A DNA stretch of 64,000 nucleotides. It comes from Scatophagus argus. Lineage: Eukaryota > Chordata > Actinopteri > Scatophagidae. The DNA is taken from contig NC_058506.1 of assembly GCF_020382885.2 (NCBI RefSeq), positions 11,510,318-11,574,317 on the forward strand. The letters run 5' to 3'. Below are positions 12,101-22,625 of this stretch, in pieces; the stretch's first letter is position 1, and the number at the start of each line of letters is the position of its first letter. The notes beneath the pieces were generated by a model. That model saw only the letters and a list, made by a program, of their open reading frames with translations. It did no database searches and was not told the DNA's origin. Both the position numbers and the translations under genes were made by a program.

Positions 12101-15100
12101 TGAGACGACGGCCCACTGTGGTCACTTGGTGGTAAAATTGCTTCCCTGTGATTTTATGGTCAAAGCCCAGCCAGCTGAATTTGATCTTCACACTGAGAAC
12201 AGTGATATACAGGAATGACACATGTCATGTCACATTCATGTAAAAGTTTTGTTTTTGCACCTAATGTTAAAAGGTCAAATCTGGCCTTCTTGTAGAAGTA
12301 ATCCCACAAGTCCTGCAAATCAGTCAACCAGTTGACTGGAAAGGTCAAACATGTCAAAGGTGTGATTTTAATCAACAGGAATTTACCACAGGGATGAGTT
12401 CAGCGTGACCCTCGGCAAACAGACTTTAACCTGGCAGCATTACACTGCACATTTTTGTGCATGTTACATAAGTAATGTTGACTACTGCATATTCTTTGGA
12501 ACATACAACAGACTGCTGTTGCTTAAAGAGTCCAACTAGTTTCTTTACTGACAAACTATTACATCTGGATGTGTAGAAAACGCTTCCTGAGATGAGATGT
12601 TGACTCTTTTATAGAGAGACTGTAGACTGCATTTAAATACATATTACTGACAACATGCCTAATGTCTTTTTGTTTATAAATGTGTATCTGTGGTACTAAC
12701 GTGTAATCCATGTCCTCTGGTCCCGGGAATGGTTCCAGTGGCCAGTTGAGGAAGCAGTTCAAAAAGACCAATCCAGCACAGGCCGCCCACACCACCAGAA
12801 TAGTGATGAAGGGTATGCCAAGGTCATAGATCACCTGTGAGAAACAAAGGAGACAACAAATAAACGTTTATAAAAGTCCAACCTTTTTTTTTTTTTTACA
12901 CACAAGTATGAAGCGACTCAGTGGGAGGCGAGTAAGTGAAGTTAAATGTGGTTGCACAGTGCACAGTGAATTCAAGGGATATATTAGTTTATGGAAAACA
13001 GAAGATCGTATAATAGCTTTTAGGAAAGCTGTATGGAATGTTTGTAAATTTGGCGAAGATATACATGTAGTGCAGGTGGGAGGGTGTGTGTGGAGTCATT
13101 CAGTGTTTGTTACCTTGACACCAGGGAAGGTGACAGCGGAGGAGGCATAGGAGCCAATCATCAGGGCGATGAAGGTGGAACGGAGATCACCGAACATGGT
13201 TGGGAGCTACCGAGGAAGAGAAAAGAGACAGCTTTCAGATTATGAGACCATCACAGCCTGCCTTTTGTACTCGAGAATTAAGTAGATTCTGTACAAACTT
13301 GCAAGTGAAAAGAAATATATTTCATAGGTTAAACCTTAATAAATCATCTGCTGCCTAGATCATGGTGATCTCAGCTGCAGTGCATCTGCTCTAAGCCTGA
13401 AGTCGGAGACAGATTGGGGACACTGTGAGGATTGTGCCTACTGACACCGGGGTCAGAGTGGACAGTGGGAACAAGTAGACATGGCTCTACAGAAAGAACA
13501 AGAAAATAAATCACAACCAAGTGACACGGAAGATCAGCACAAGCACTATAAAACAGCGTCACATAACACGCACGCAGCTGCCCGACACACGACATAAACG
13601 CAGACTAATTCTATACAGCTGAAACAATCAAACAAAGAATTTTCTCTGTCTCTACTCCCGTTTGAGTAAAGAGAGCAGAGAGCTGGGAGAAAAAACAGAC
13701 ACAACGGGAGATGGAGGGTGGCAAAACATCCAAATACAAAGGCATTCACAAGCTGTGCTGCTTTCAAGAGACTGAACAACAACAAGCACATTCAATTACA
13801 TAAGACTGGAAAGCTGAGGAAGAAGTCTGTGTCCATGTGTGTGTATGCTAAATTGAGAAAGTATGCACTGTGATCACCCAAGTTACAGTGTTTCCCAGAA
13901 ATATTCATTAGGAGGACTTTAAAACAGATACAACTGCAGCTGCTGGACAAACCTGAAGGGGAAAGGTGACCTGACAACTGACGTTGGCTGGGAGTCAGTA
14001 GCGGCTGCTGAATATTACCCAACACCCCTCAGCTGAGAATGAATGCCTGTAGGTCTGAGGTGGAGTTATGATCAAGGAGTCAAGGAGCAGCATAGAAGCT
14101 AATGATTAACCCAGCACCCAATACTCAAAACACAATATGGTATATGAGGTGGTAGAGATGGAGTCAAAGGTGTTTGGGGGAAAAAACAAAGCTTTATGCA
14201 GACTCTGGGGGCCCTCATGACCTGAAGCAAACAAAGTCCTAAATTATGGTTTTACTGCATCACTGACATTCAGGCTGCTAATGAGAGTTTTAGACTGAAG
14301 CAACAAACACCACATAGGAGATTAAAGTATAAAATAAGGGGGGGAAAAAAGGGGGGCATTTTACTAGGAAATTTACTGAAGAAGAGCCCCTCTCTGGTGA
14401 ACAGCGTCACCATGGTACAACCCACGACTCCTGTGTGAGTCACAGCAGGCTGAACTGATTGGGGAGGGGAGGGAAAGGGAACGAGAGGATAAAGAACTGC
14501 AAGGAAAGAATGCAAAGGAATGGTGAGGGGATGACCTGTGAACCCTGTGAATCTGAAAGAGCATCGGTTGTTTTTAAACTCCCTGTGTGTCTGAGGTTCT
14601 GCTCAAACAAAAAGTCAGTTTGCCAAACCTCTGTAGCCCACTCCTCATCTCTGGCTGAGGGTAGTGGCGTGCTACTAGAATAACTCACATGATTATCCAA
14701 CTGATTTGTGCTTGTGTAGATTAGTTTCTAAATATTTGTGCCATTAGTGCCTTTTTCTGCATGTGTTGTTGTAAAAAAGTGAGCTGGGCAGCTAAAAACA
14801 CAACAGTTGCTATAGCGATTTTGCAAGAGCACAATAATAGATGCAGCAGGAAGTGATAATGAACCACTGAACCACCACTGTGCGAACACAGAGTGCAGTA
14901 AAGCAGGCATAGGTGAAGTGTGAGAAAAAAAATGCTTGAAGGTCTAGGAGTCAGCAAACTATTATAAGAGAACAGCAACTGCAAGACAAAGAGCTATAAA
15001 GACAGAAAATATACATCTGGACAAGCATAACGTGGCAGGTGCAAAGGCTCTACAGCAGGAGGCTAACAAAGCACACAACTGTGCACACACTTACTGTGAG

Positions 15101-18100
15101 AGAGGTGAAGGTCATGCACATGCCCCCAAAGCCATTGAAAGTCAGGGCAATGAAGATAAGGACAGAGAGTTCTGCAAACGATACAGATGTTAGCTCACGA
15201 GTATGTCAGCAACCAACTTAGTGTACATTGTCTCGAATAAAGTGCAAAAAGGTACACGAGTACTCTTCAAGTGGACTTACCATTTGGCTTGTAAGCTCCA
15301 TAAGCAATGAGCAGACAGGACAACCCAAAACATGTGCTGAAAACAGATTTGAACAAAATTGTGTTTCCAGACTTTAAAAAATATTCCATGCATCTTGATA
15401 ATTAGACGATAACTAGTCTTGATAATTTCTTCTCTTCTTTGCCTACCTGCCCAGCAGTCGTAGCTTTCGAGGCCCATATTTATCCATGACGATGCCCAGC
15501 GGCAGGGTGATGGCTGAGAGCAGGAAGGAGCCCACTGTGAACGCCAGATTCAGCATCTCATCCTGTTCTTTACAAATCAGCCAGCCATTCATCCTCAGGG
15601 GCCCATCCATAGGGACCACGGGCTTTATCTCCACTCCATCTCCCAGACCAATGCCCTCACTCTCATAATACTCAGCGTACTCGTCAGGTGTTGGTGTTGT
15701 CAGGGCTTGGGACAGATTATGACTGGAGCTGTTACCTGGAGAACAAGAGGCATGCAAGTGGAAAATAAGCTGGCAGTTGAGATGGTTTGGATGGAGGTTA
15801 TTTAACAAAAGCATCATCCATAACAGTTGAGAGACATGAATAATCATATGACATGTGCAGTCACACGTGCAAAGGATTTAGAGTAAACAGAGCTATGGTT
15901 TCTTGCCATACAGATTAAATGTGAAGATGGCACTACATTCACACGGAGCAGCTTCATAAGCACCGAACGTGTGTAAAGTAAGGTGTGCGTGTCAGGGCTG
16001 AAACACAAAATACTAGCCTCTTTTACATTTTAGATCTACAGAAATGTTAAAATTTGTCAGCATGCCTTCCTACTGAGAAACTATTTAGATTTTATCAGTG
16101 TGAAGGAATGCCAGGGTCGAAAAGTGATTAGCTGATGCTGGCAATAAACTTCATATTATCATCAGAACCTGAAAGAGATAATGTGAAAAATGAACAGTGC
16201 AAAGTCCAAGGGAGGGAGACAGGAGGGTCATGTTTGAGTTGATCTTTTCTGGGTTGCACTCTCTCACTCCTCCATGTTAACAGCTAACTGATGTCTTTGT
16301 AGTCATGGGAAGCAATTATATGTGAGGCATCCATGTGTGAAACACCATGAGGCGTTTCATGACCAAGTGCCAAAGTTTTCTACAGGAAACCAGATCATAC
16401 ACTGTGCAGCGAAGCTGAAGCGTGCAGCTGTCTCCTAACACTTGGTGTTGTTGTGGCATGTGTTGCAAGAAGATTTGATTGGACGGGATGTCACAAAATG
16501 AACAGCTTGTGAAAGCACACACATTTATAATGTCTCATCCCCAGTCTCTGATAAAAATGATTATAACATTGTTTAACTGCAACATCCATTCCATAGTGAC
16601 TCATGCCCTCTGACATACCCATATAAAATCAAGCTTCAACCACTAATTGTTTACTGTCTGAATTCTACTGCTCATCACTTTGCTATCAGTCTTCTCCTCC
16701 TCCCTGTCTTCTATCAGTGGACTTTAAACTTCCATAATACCAGTAATAAAACTGTGGGCCTCTCTGTCCTTCTATCACATGTCACAAGCCTGAAAATAGC
16801 TGAGCTGTCCTCTCCCTCTTACATCATCAGAGCAAGATAAGACGTCTGTGCCACTGCTCCAGGAAGTCACCTGCAGTTATGGATATGACAGGTTGTTACT
16901 GCAGTATTGAGTCTGAAGTCAGTATTACAGCTGAAACAATTTTAGTACCCCATGAAGTCGTGCAAATTTGCTGGTAAACCCGACTAGAATGTGTTCCTAG
17001 TGATGCTGAATAAGATCAAACGGTCAGATAAAAACTGTATCACTTTCAAATGAACATTATTAGTGTGCCAGATGCCAGGAGCTGGAAAAACAAATCACCA
17101 GTCATATAAATCAATTGTGTAAACTCCATAGGAGATAGGATGGCTGTTAGTGAGAGAGAAATACTGAATTCAGCAAATAGTTTACTTTCTGTGGGGTTAG
17201 CAGAAGTCACTGCAGTCAGGAGATGAGGCACAACAGTGTCACCTAAGGTCTAAAGGGTAAGCCTGGCCCAATTCCTCCCTCGCATTCCCTTTCACTTATT
17301 CTCTTCCATAAGACCTGACTGGGGCCTTTGTGTGCATCAATTCCACCTTTGTACCTAAAAACACAAAGAACCTGCCTAATTTTGGGTCAAAGTAGAGACA
17401 AGGAGAAAAAAGAAAAGAAGCTTTAGAGATGAGGGACTTGGGGCTGAGGGCAAAAGGAGAACTGATCCAGTCCATCACTTATTTATCAGTTTCCCCTCGA
17501 TCAGTCTGCTGCCATGCCTTCAATTTATGGAGCCAGTGGAGCCTTTCACTCTTGAACTTTGGACCACTTTGCCAGCTCGCAACTCTACTCTGTCTTTAAC
17601 TGATCAGGTTTAATCCCAAAAAACAGCTCTTGACACAGAAAACCTTTTCTTTCCAGAGAATGGAAGAGGCAAAAGGCAGCAGTGTTAAGTTGCATCTCTT
17701 GAATAAAACCTTGCTCTTGCGCCCTCCTTCACCCTCACTCATGATGACACTGACTGATCCCTCATCAACTGCCCTCATTTTAACAGCTTATTGTGGCATA
17801 ATTCAGGAAAAAATGGCAGGAAAAATCCCAAAATCTATAAGTTCTGTGGTATGACCTCATGAAGGCAGATCTCAAGAATATCTGTTTGACCATTAAGGAA
17901 AGTAATGTGACAACACCATAGGAATCAAAATAATCCTTTTGTTAACACAACAGTGGTAACTCACCCTCCTCCTTGCAAAGGTAAGAGTAGAAGCCTTCTG
18001 ACTTGAGCATAATGAGAAGCGAACCCCATCCCAGCAGCACAGCGGAGAACAGCAGATTCTCAACGATGGCAGTCACTGCCATCCACCAGCGCCTGGCAAA

Positions 18101-18124
18101 GGCTGAGGCCAGGGTCGGAGGCAT
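9118..18124 (-). CDS. slc43a2: Large neutral amino-acid transporter, SLC43A2/LAT4 type
   Basis: Na+-independent facilitative transporter of branched-chain and aromatic amino acids (family knowledge), with a 12-TM major-facilitator fold. Coding exons in transcript order: 17965-18124, 15447-15735, 15281-15336, 15095-15171, 13114-13206, 12701-12834, 11996-12192, 11747-11890, 10816-10948, 10525-10657, 9583-9656, 9364-9487, 9118-9279. They sum to 1776 nt, or 591 aa (human LAT4 569), with GT/AG at every junction and matching phases. The N-terminus reads [16 protein letters not shown]. The TM1-TM2 extracellular loop carries NSS and NLS glycosylation sequons. The MFS signature [12 protein letters not shown] is at residues 138-149, a lysine-rich cytoplasmic loop lies near 428-439, and the tail ends [12 protein letters not shown]. 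The ATG at 18124 has A at -3 and no upstream ATG within its exon. Family assignment is firm; the fish a/b ohnologue is undecided. Confidence 0.96.
9904..10273 (-). mobile_element. Tc1-like transposon fossil in an slc43a2 intron
   Basis: The element lies in the intron between slc43a2 exons 11 and 12. The minus strand encodes broken Tc1/mariner transposase C-terminal pieces: [15 protein letters not shown] near 10100-10150, then [12 protein letters not shown] near 9990-10030. The part normally between or upstream of these is missing, so the copy is internally deleted and inactive. Its outer ends resemble the fish Tc1-type terminal repeat: one end begins ACACTATATAGAC, and the other is a degraded mirror of it near 10260. 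Boundaries are approximate. It shares about 120 bp with the copy at 40563-40957. Confidence 0.8.
10395..10413 (+). repeat. Poly(A)/poly(T) homopolymer
   Basis: A run of about 19 A. It reads as poly(T) on the slc43a2 transcript strand, a little over 100 nt downstream of the exon 11 donor. Nothing further can be said. Confidence 0.8.
13207..15094 (-). other. slc43a2 intron 5, no embedded gene
   Basis: 1.9-kb intron between the exon at 15095-15171 and the exon at 13114-13206. It contains G-rich patches at 14338-14357 and 14461-14479. No transposase, tRNA or coding homology was recognised. Short reading frames inside it have no family resemblance. Confidence 0.7.
15736..17964 (-). other. slc43a2 intron 2, no embedded gene
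   Basis: 2.2-kb intron between the first coding exon and the exon encoding the extracellular loop. I see no repeat family, coding exon or structured RNA in it. Confidence 0.65.
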
Positions 18125-18273
18125 GGTTGAGGGCCAGAAATCAAAGGCAGAACCAGAGGAGAAATGTAGAAAGTAGAGAGAGAGCAAAAGAGGGAGAGAA
18201 GCTAGTAGAAGAGAGAGAGAAGGACGGAGCCGCCCTGACTGAAGCTCAGGATGAAGGATCACTGATCACTTAT
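17965..18273 (-). other. slc43a2: slc43a2 exon 2: 5' UTR plus first 53 codons
   Basis: The acceptor CTCTTCACAG ends at 18274 and the donor GTGAGT starts at 17964. The 149-nt 5'-UTR part (18125-18273) is strongly pyrimidine-rich, with repeated CTCTCT and CCCTC blocks, and contains no ATG. The coding part holds the cytoplasmic N-terminus and TM1, and ends in phase 1 within a glycine codon. Confidence 0.85.
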
Positions 18274-19208
18274 CTGTGAAGAGAAAAGGCACGGGGGTGG
18301 GGGGGGGTTTAATAGTTAGCCTATCACCGAAGACACTGAAGGACAGGAATGTTTAGGTTTTATAACATCACAAGATAAATCCACTTTACTTTGAGCCCAG
18401 CTGAAGATAACTGTTTGCACTGTGCGAAATGAAACAAAAATGGAAATCGGGATATCTGTGAATTTTCACACGTATGCTCCATTTGTTTCATAACTTTTTG
18501 ATCAATCAAAAGTTTCCCCTTCTAATTAGACACAGAGAAGAGGTAATGACAGCTGCTCCACGCAGCTAACCTAACTAATAGCAAAGGATGGCGAATTATT
18601 AACTCTCCTGCTAGTGCAAAGATTATTACATCACTTTCCTGCAGGGACAAAGATCTTACATCACCTTAGGTCACCTTATGGGCAACAATAACTGAGGAAG
18701 CATCTGTGGAGGCATCACAGAGTTTCTGGTGTTTGGTGGAAAGGGCAAACTGGTCTAAACTGGATATAAATGGGACTCTCTCACTGTTTCCCCACTCAGT
18801 AATGATTCTCTCTCTATCTGTCTCTGTCTCTCCGCACAACCCCTAAATGTCCTCTCAGTCCCATCCAACTGTCCCCTGCAATTAACGCTGCGGTGCATCC
18901 AAAGCATAAAGGAGCTGCCAGACTAACAATAAACAAATCAACTCACACAGTCATTACTGACAATATTCTACATGCACCCACGCACAATCTATTCAACCAG
19001 TAAGATAAAAGTACTTCCAGAGTTAGTTGTAAATCTCATGGAAAATAAATAAGTAAGTTAACAATGCACCCAGGGATAACTTGTTTCCGAATACCTGTTG
19101 ACTCATTTAATACAGGAAAAGCACACAAATCTATTTGCATTATTCTTTCATTTTTCTACAAAGTAAATTACAGGCAAAGCTGTCTAGGCAAATAATATAC
19201 GTCCTTAC

Positions 19209-19275
19209 CTCTTTGGGCTGCAAGCAGCACTATCCAGCCCCAAACTTCCTGCTGTACTCTGGACCAGTGAAGTGA
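19209..19275 (-). other. slc43a2: slc43a2 non-coding exon 1 (predicted)
   Basis: On the minus strand a TATA box at 19306-19299 is followed about 25-30 nt later by a short leader. The leader ends at 19209, directly before a consensus donor GTAAG (19208-19204). No ATG continues into exon 2 in frame, so this is a leader exon. The exact transcription start is inferred from TATA spacing. An alternative reading is an internal leader exon, because TTTTCACAG just inside it could be an acceptor. Confidence 0.55.
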
Positions 19276-19298
19276 CCAGTTATCTGTGAAAAGCCAGG

Positions 19299-19306
19299 TT
19301 TATATA
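19299..19306 (-). promoter_or_regulatory. slc43a2: TATA box of slc43a2 (predicted)
   Basis: The minus strand reads TATATAAA within AGTATATAAACC, 90 nt upstream of the exon 1 donor. A good match to the vertebrate TATA consensus at a plausible distance from a leader exon. Confidence 0.5.
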
Positions 19307-19969
19307 CTCAGTCGGTCCTCACATGGCGCCCCCTATTGACCATTGGCTGCCTGGTGTCTGCACGTTGTATACACAGCTAACGCTTTCATATTCGTCTTTG
19401 CAGCTTTGAGCTCAGTGTGTAAGTTTATGGAGGATTTATGTCAAACTGAATATTAATAGTAAATGAAAAGTGTGTTTTAATAACTCGAATGACCTAGTGG
19501 TTTGATTTTATCAAAGTCGAAAGCTTTACCTGTTTGAGTGGAAAGGATTAATCAAGCCAAACAAAGTCTCGTGGAGAGCATAATAGACTTCAGCAGATAA
19601 CGATGTGTTTTTGTCTGCATCAGTAAAGAGGTATTGACTGCAGCAGTGGCTCCCCTGTTGCGTAAACTGTTTGCTGTATGAAAACGCCAGTAAACAGTTT
19701 AACGGTGATGAGGTGGAAATGAGTGGATATTAATGTGACACGACATTATTATTTATTTGCCTGATCAGTAATAGTCCTGCTGATTAACCCGATTTGATTT
19801 CGTAGATATAACAGAAACAATGCAGCATTAACTTTCATCTAATTATTTTTCCATTGGGAATTCAAGCATGGATTTTTGACTATTTTATTTTATAGGTTTA
19901 GTTCAAAATGCATGAAATAAGTTTGAATGTGATGGTTATTATAACCCAGCAGATCTCGACGTTTATTTC

Positions 19970-20011
19970 GTTGGTGATATAACCAGGTTATAACCAGGTT
20001 ATATCACCAAC
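19970..20011. repeat. Near-perfect 42-bp palindrome
   Basis: The 15-nt arms GTTGGTGATATAACC and GGTTATATCACCAAC are exact reverse complements. The 12 bases between them contain the perfect palindrome GGTTATAACC. Only one A opposite A breaks complete symmetry across all 42 positions. It could form a cruciform in DNA or a long hairpin in RNA. Confidence 0.9.
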
Positions 20012-20790
20012 TGTTTTCCAGGTTGGTGACTGCCGGTTGCACACTTGCAGATCACAGCGCTGAAACTGTAATCAATATGCAAATCAATCACTGAATGACC
20101 AACAGTGGCCCTGTCTAAATAAACACTGATATGGTAATTTCTGCTGTTACACCAAGTTACGCCTGATCACCAGGAATAAAGGTAAAAACCGCCCACATTG
20201 AAATTTACAGTTTGCCTTTGAAACCCGTAAAAGCGTTCGTGTTGACGCGGCATTTGATCTATTGATCCGAGATTAATCAATCAAACTGTTTAGCCATTAA
20301 CTGATCAATTAACTGATCAACTGATCTCACAACACTGTTGGTGATGGCACATGTTATTCACAAGCCCATTACAAGTCACGCACATCAGATAGAATTAATC
20401 TAGTGCGTTTTTTTTTATTTCCTGCACCTTATCAAAAATATTTAGGTTGTTGATCTGATCAGCTACCTTACAGAAAGGATATCACCGGTTTTCAAGACCG
20501 TATCCTGCTCTGAAATGTATTAGTCTCCATGGGGACCTGAATATAAATAAGTGACATTTAAAATGAACATTTAAGTGCCATAAAGCTATAAAAAAAAGAG
20601 TTGAGTTGAACGGCGCTGCTGACTTTCCTGCGGACTATAGACAATAAGAAAAGGGTTTATCATTGACATATTTTCTTCGTAACTTTCTGTATTCACATTG
20701 AGTTAACGCCACCGTGTGGCGTGAAAGAAAGATGACATCGTGAACATAAGCAGTGATGCACAAATATCTCAGCACAGTGGAATACATGTT

Positions 20791-20796
20791 TTTATT
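20791..20796 (-). terminator. hephl1: Candidate ferroxidase poly(A) signal
   Basis: TTTATT on plus gives AATAAA on minus, about 310 nt past the stop codon at 21104-21106. It is the first good hexamer downstream, giving a short 3' UTR. Confidence 0.5.
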
Positions 20797-21103
20797 GCAC
20801 AATAATATCCAGAGCCAAATATTTGGTAAAGCACTTTTTTGCAAAACAATATCAAACACATTGCAACATGTTAGAAAACAGACACATCCCACAAAATATA
20901 AAAGTTTCTTTTAGTACTAACAAGAAAATAATTCAGATTCTACAGTCGTTGGTATGCTTTGACTCTTCTGATCAATGCATAACATATGCATACACATACA
21001 TAACCTCCTGCAAATACATACACAACAGTGATTTTATCCCTGCATTTTAAGTGCATTCATGACCAGTGCTGTGGTAACCCACACACAGTCCAGTGTCCTT
21101 CCA

Positions 21104-21192
21104 TTAATGCAGTCCAGTTATAAGACCGAGTGCCAGCGTGAGAAGCAGCATCTTTGTGGAGACTTCAGTTCCTGGTGCCGCAGCTGGCAAGG
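21104..21192 (-). other. hephl1: Ferroxidase last exon: GPI-attachment-signal-like tail
   Basis: Encodes residues 1081-1109. A small-residue, Pro/Ala/Gly/Ser/Thr spacer ([14 protein letters not shown]) precedes the hydrophobic segment [15 protein letters not shown] and an immediate TAA. There is no charged cytoplasmic tail after the hydrophobic segment. This is the layout of a GPI signal, not of the type-I transmembrane anchor known in mammalian hephaestin. Gly1088 to Ser1092 are possible attachment sites (inference). Confidence 0.75.
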
Positions 21193-22590
21193 CTGCAAGA
21201 CAAGAGAGTAAAAGGTAAGAGGAACAGGAAGTCAGAGACCAGAGGGGGGGTGGAGGGGTGGAATGATAAGTAAAATTCAGAGTTTTACTGCAAAATTCAT
21301 TAGTCTTAAATGCACAACTTAACCTTTGTTATGTCTTAGTTATATCTGTGAATTCACTTACTAAGTGGTGCACTCAGTGGTACAGGATTACCCCAAAATT
21401 CTGTGATCCTCACCCATATACTGGGCTCAAAGGTCACAGTCTAAATTTATTTTTAAAAATTGTATTTTCATCCAATGTCAGCAGAATTGAACTGCTGCTG
21501 TATATTTCTCAATTGTCACAGCTGTTTTTGTCAGGAATGACTGACCCAAATTATAGATTTTTTTCCTAAACACAATACTAACTAAACAAAGATCACATTC
21601 TGCAAAACATCCATCACACAACGGCACAGACAGAAAATCCAATACCTGTTAGCCCACTTTTGACCTCTGTCGAACTAGACAAGAGAAATAAGACCAAGAC
21701 CAGGCCATATGAAGCTATAAATGATCTTAAAGGACCAGTCCTTTGGTTATGCATGTTAAAAACTTGATTCACATCACAGCTAAGAGTTTTACAAGCCGTG
21801 CTGCTGAGCATTAAAAATGTATACGTACATTATTCTATTCTATTCTATCATTGGTTTTCGATAATTCCCTCTGGATATGAAATGTCTATCAGCACACTCT
21901 TTATTCACTTTCACACAGTATTGTTAGCAACCCCAGTGAACACCAAGTCTACAATAATTCGTGTCAATATCACGTTGCAAATCAATCTGTCCTCAAAGTT
22001 TGAGCTTGAAACTGTGTTACAAAATAATAAATATTGTAGCACTGGCTCATGCAGGTGTGATGGACTTCAGAACACAGTATGGCCCTTTACAGTAGCATAA
22101 GACAAAATGATGTAGTGGTGTGTTTCAGATAGTCACTACAGTTGTACAGTTGCCACATTGAAAAATCAAAATATCTGTTTAGGTGCTACCGTGTGATATA
22201 TATATATCTCAAATATCAACACAGTACTGAAATACTGTAGTACTTTTGATATTAATAATGTGCACTGGGAGGTGTTTCAATATGATGTGTATCATTCATT
22301 GAAGGTCTTACCCATTGGTGAGGTCTCTGGAAATGAAGACAGAAAAAAGACATTAGGCAAATCCTCTTCAATGAATGTTCATGTACATACTAAATATATA
22401 AATGCAGATGCAAACATCTTTTGAGACACACCTTCAATTGTGAAAGTGGTCTCCATGCCAGCGTGGATGTGGTCAGTCACATGACAATGGAGCAACCAAG
22501 TTCCAGGGTTTCCGGCCGTCATTTCCACTGTTTGGAAAGTGCCGGGGAAGAGATCAAAGACATCTGCACGGTGCACTCGGTCAGTCTACT

Positions 22591-22625
<35 letters not shown>

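Larger units (their letters stand above)
19276..20790. other. Intergenic spacer between slc43a2 and the ferroxidase gene
   Basis: This 1.5-kb spacer separates the ferroxidase 3' end from the slc43a2 promoter, both on the minus strand. It holds a near-perfect 42-bp palindrome (19970-20011) and three tandem-like copies of AACTGATCA around 20296-20323. No gene was seen. Confidence 0.7.

Noticed and set aside
18125..18262. 46-codon in-frame extension upstream of the slc43a2 ATG
   Set aside because: The frame is open, but its first codon at 18262 is GTG and there is no ATG before 18124. LAT4 proteins start at the MxPTLA motif, and the stretch is CT-rich 5' UTR.
19970..20011. Calling the palindrome a microRNA gene
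   Set aside because: The arms are only 15 nt around a self-complementary centre. Typical precursors have longer, imperfect stems and a distinct loop.
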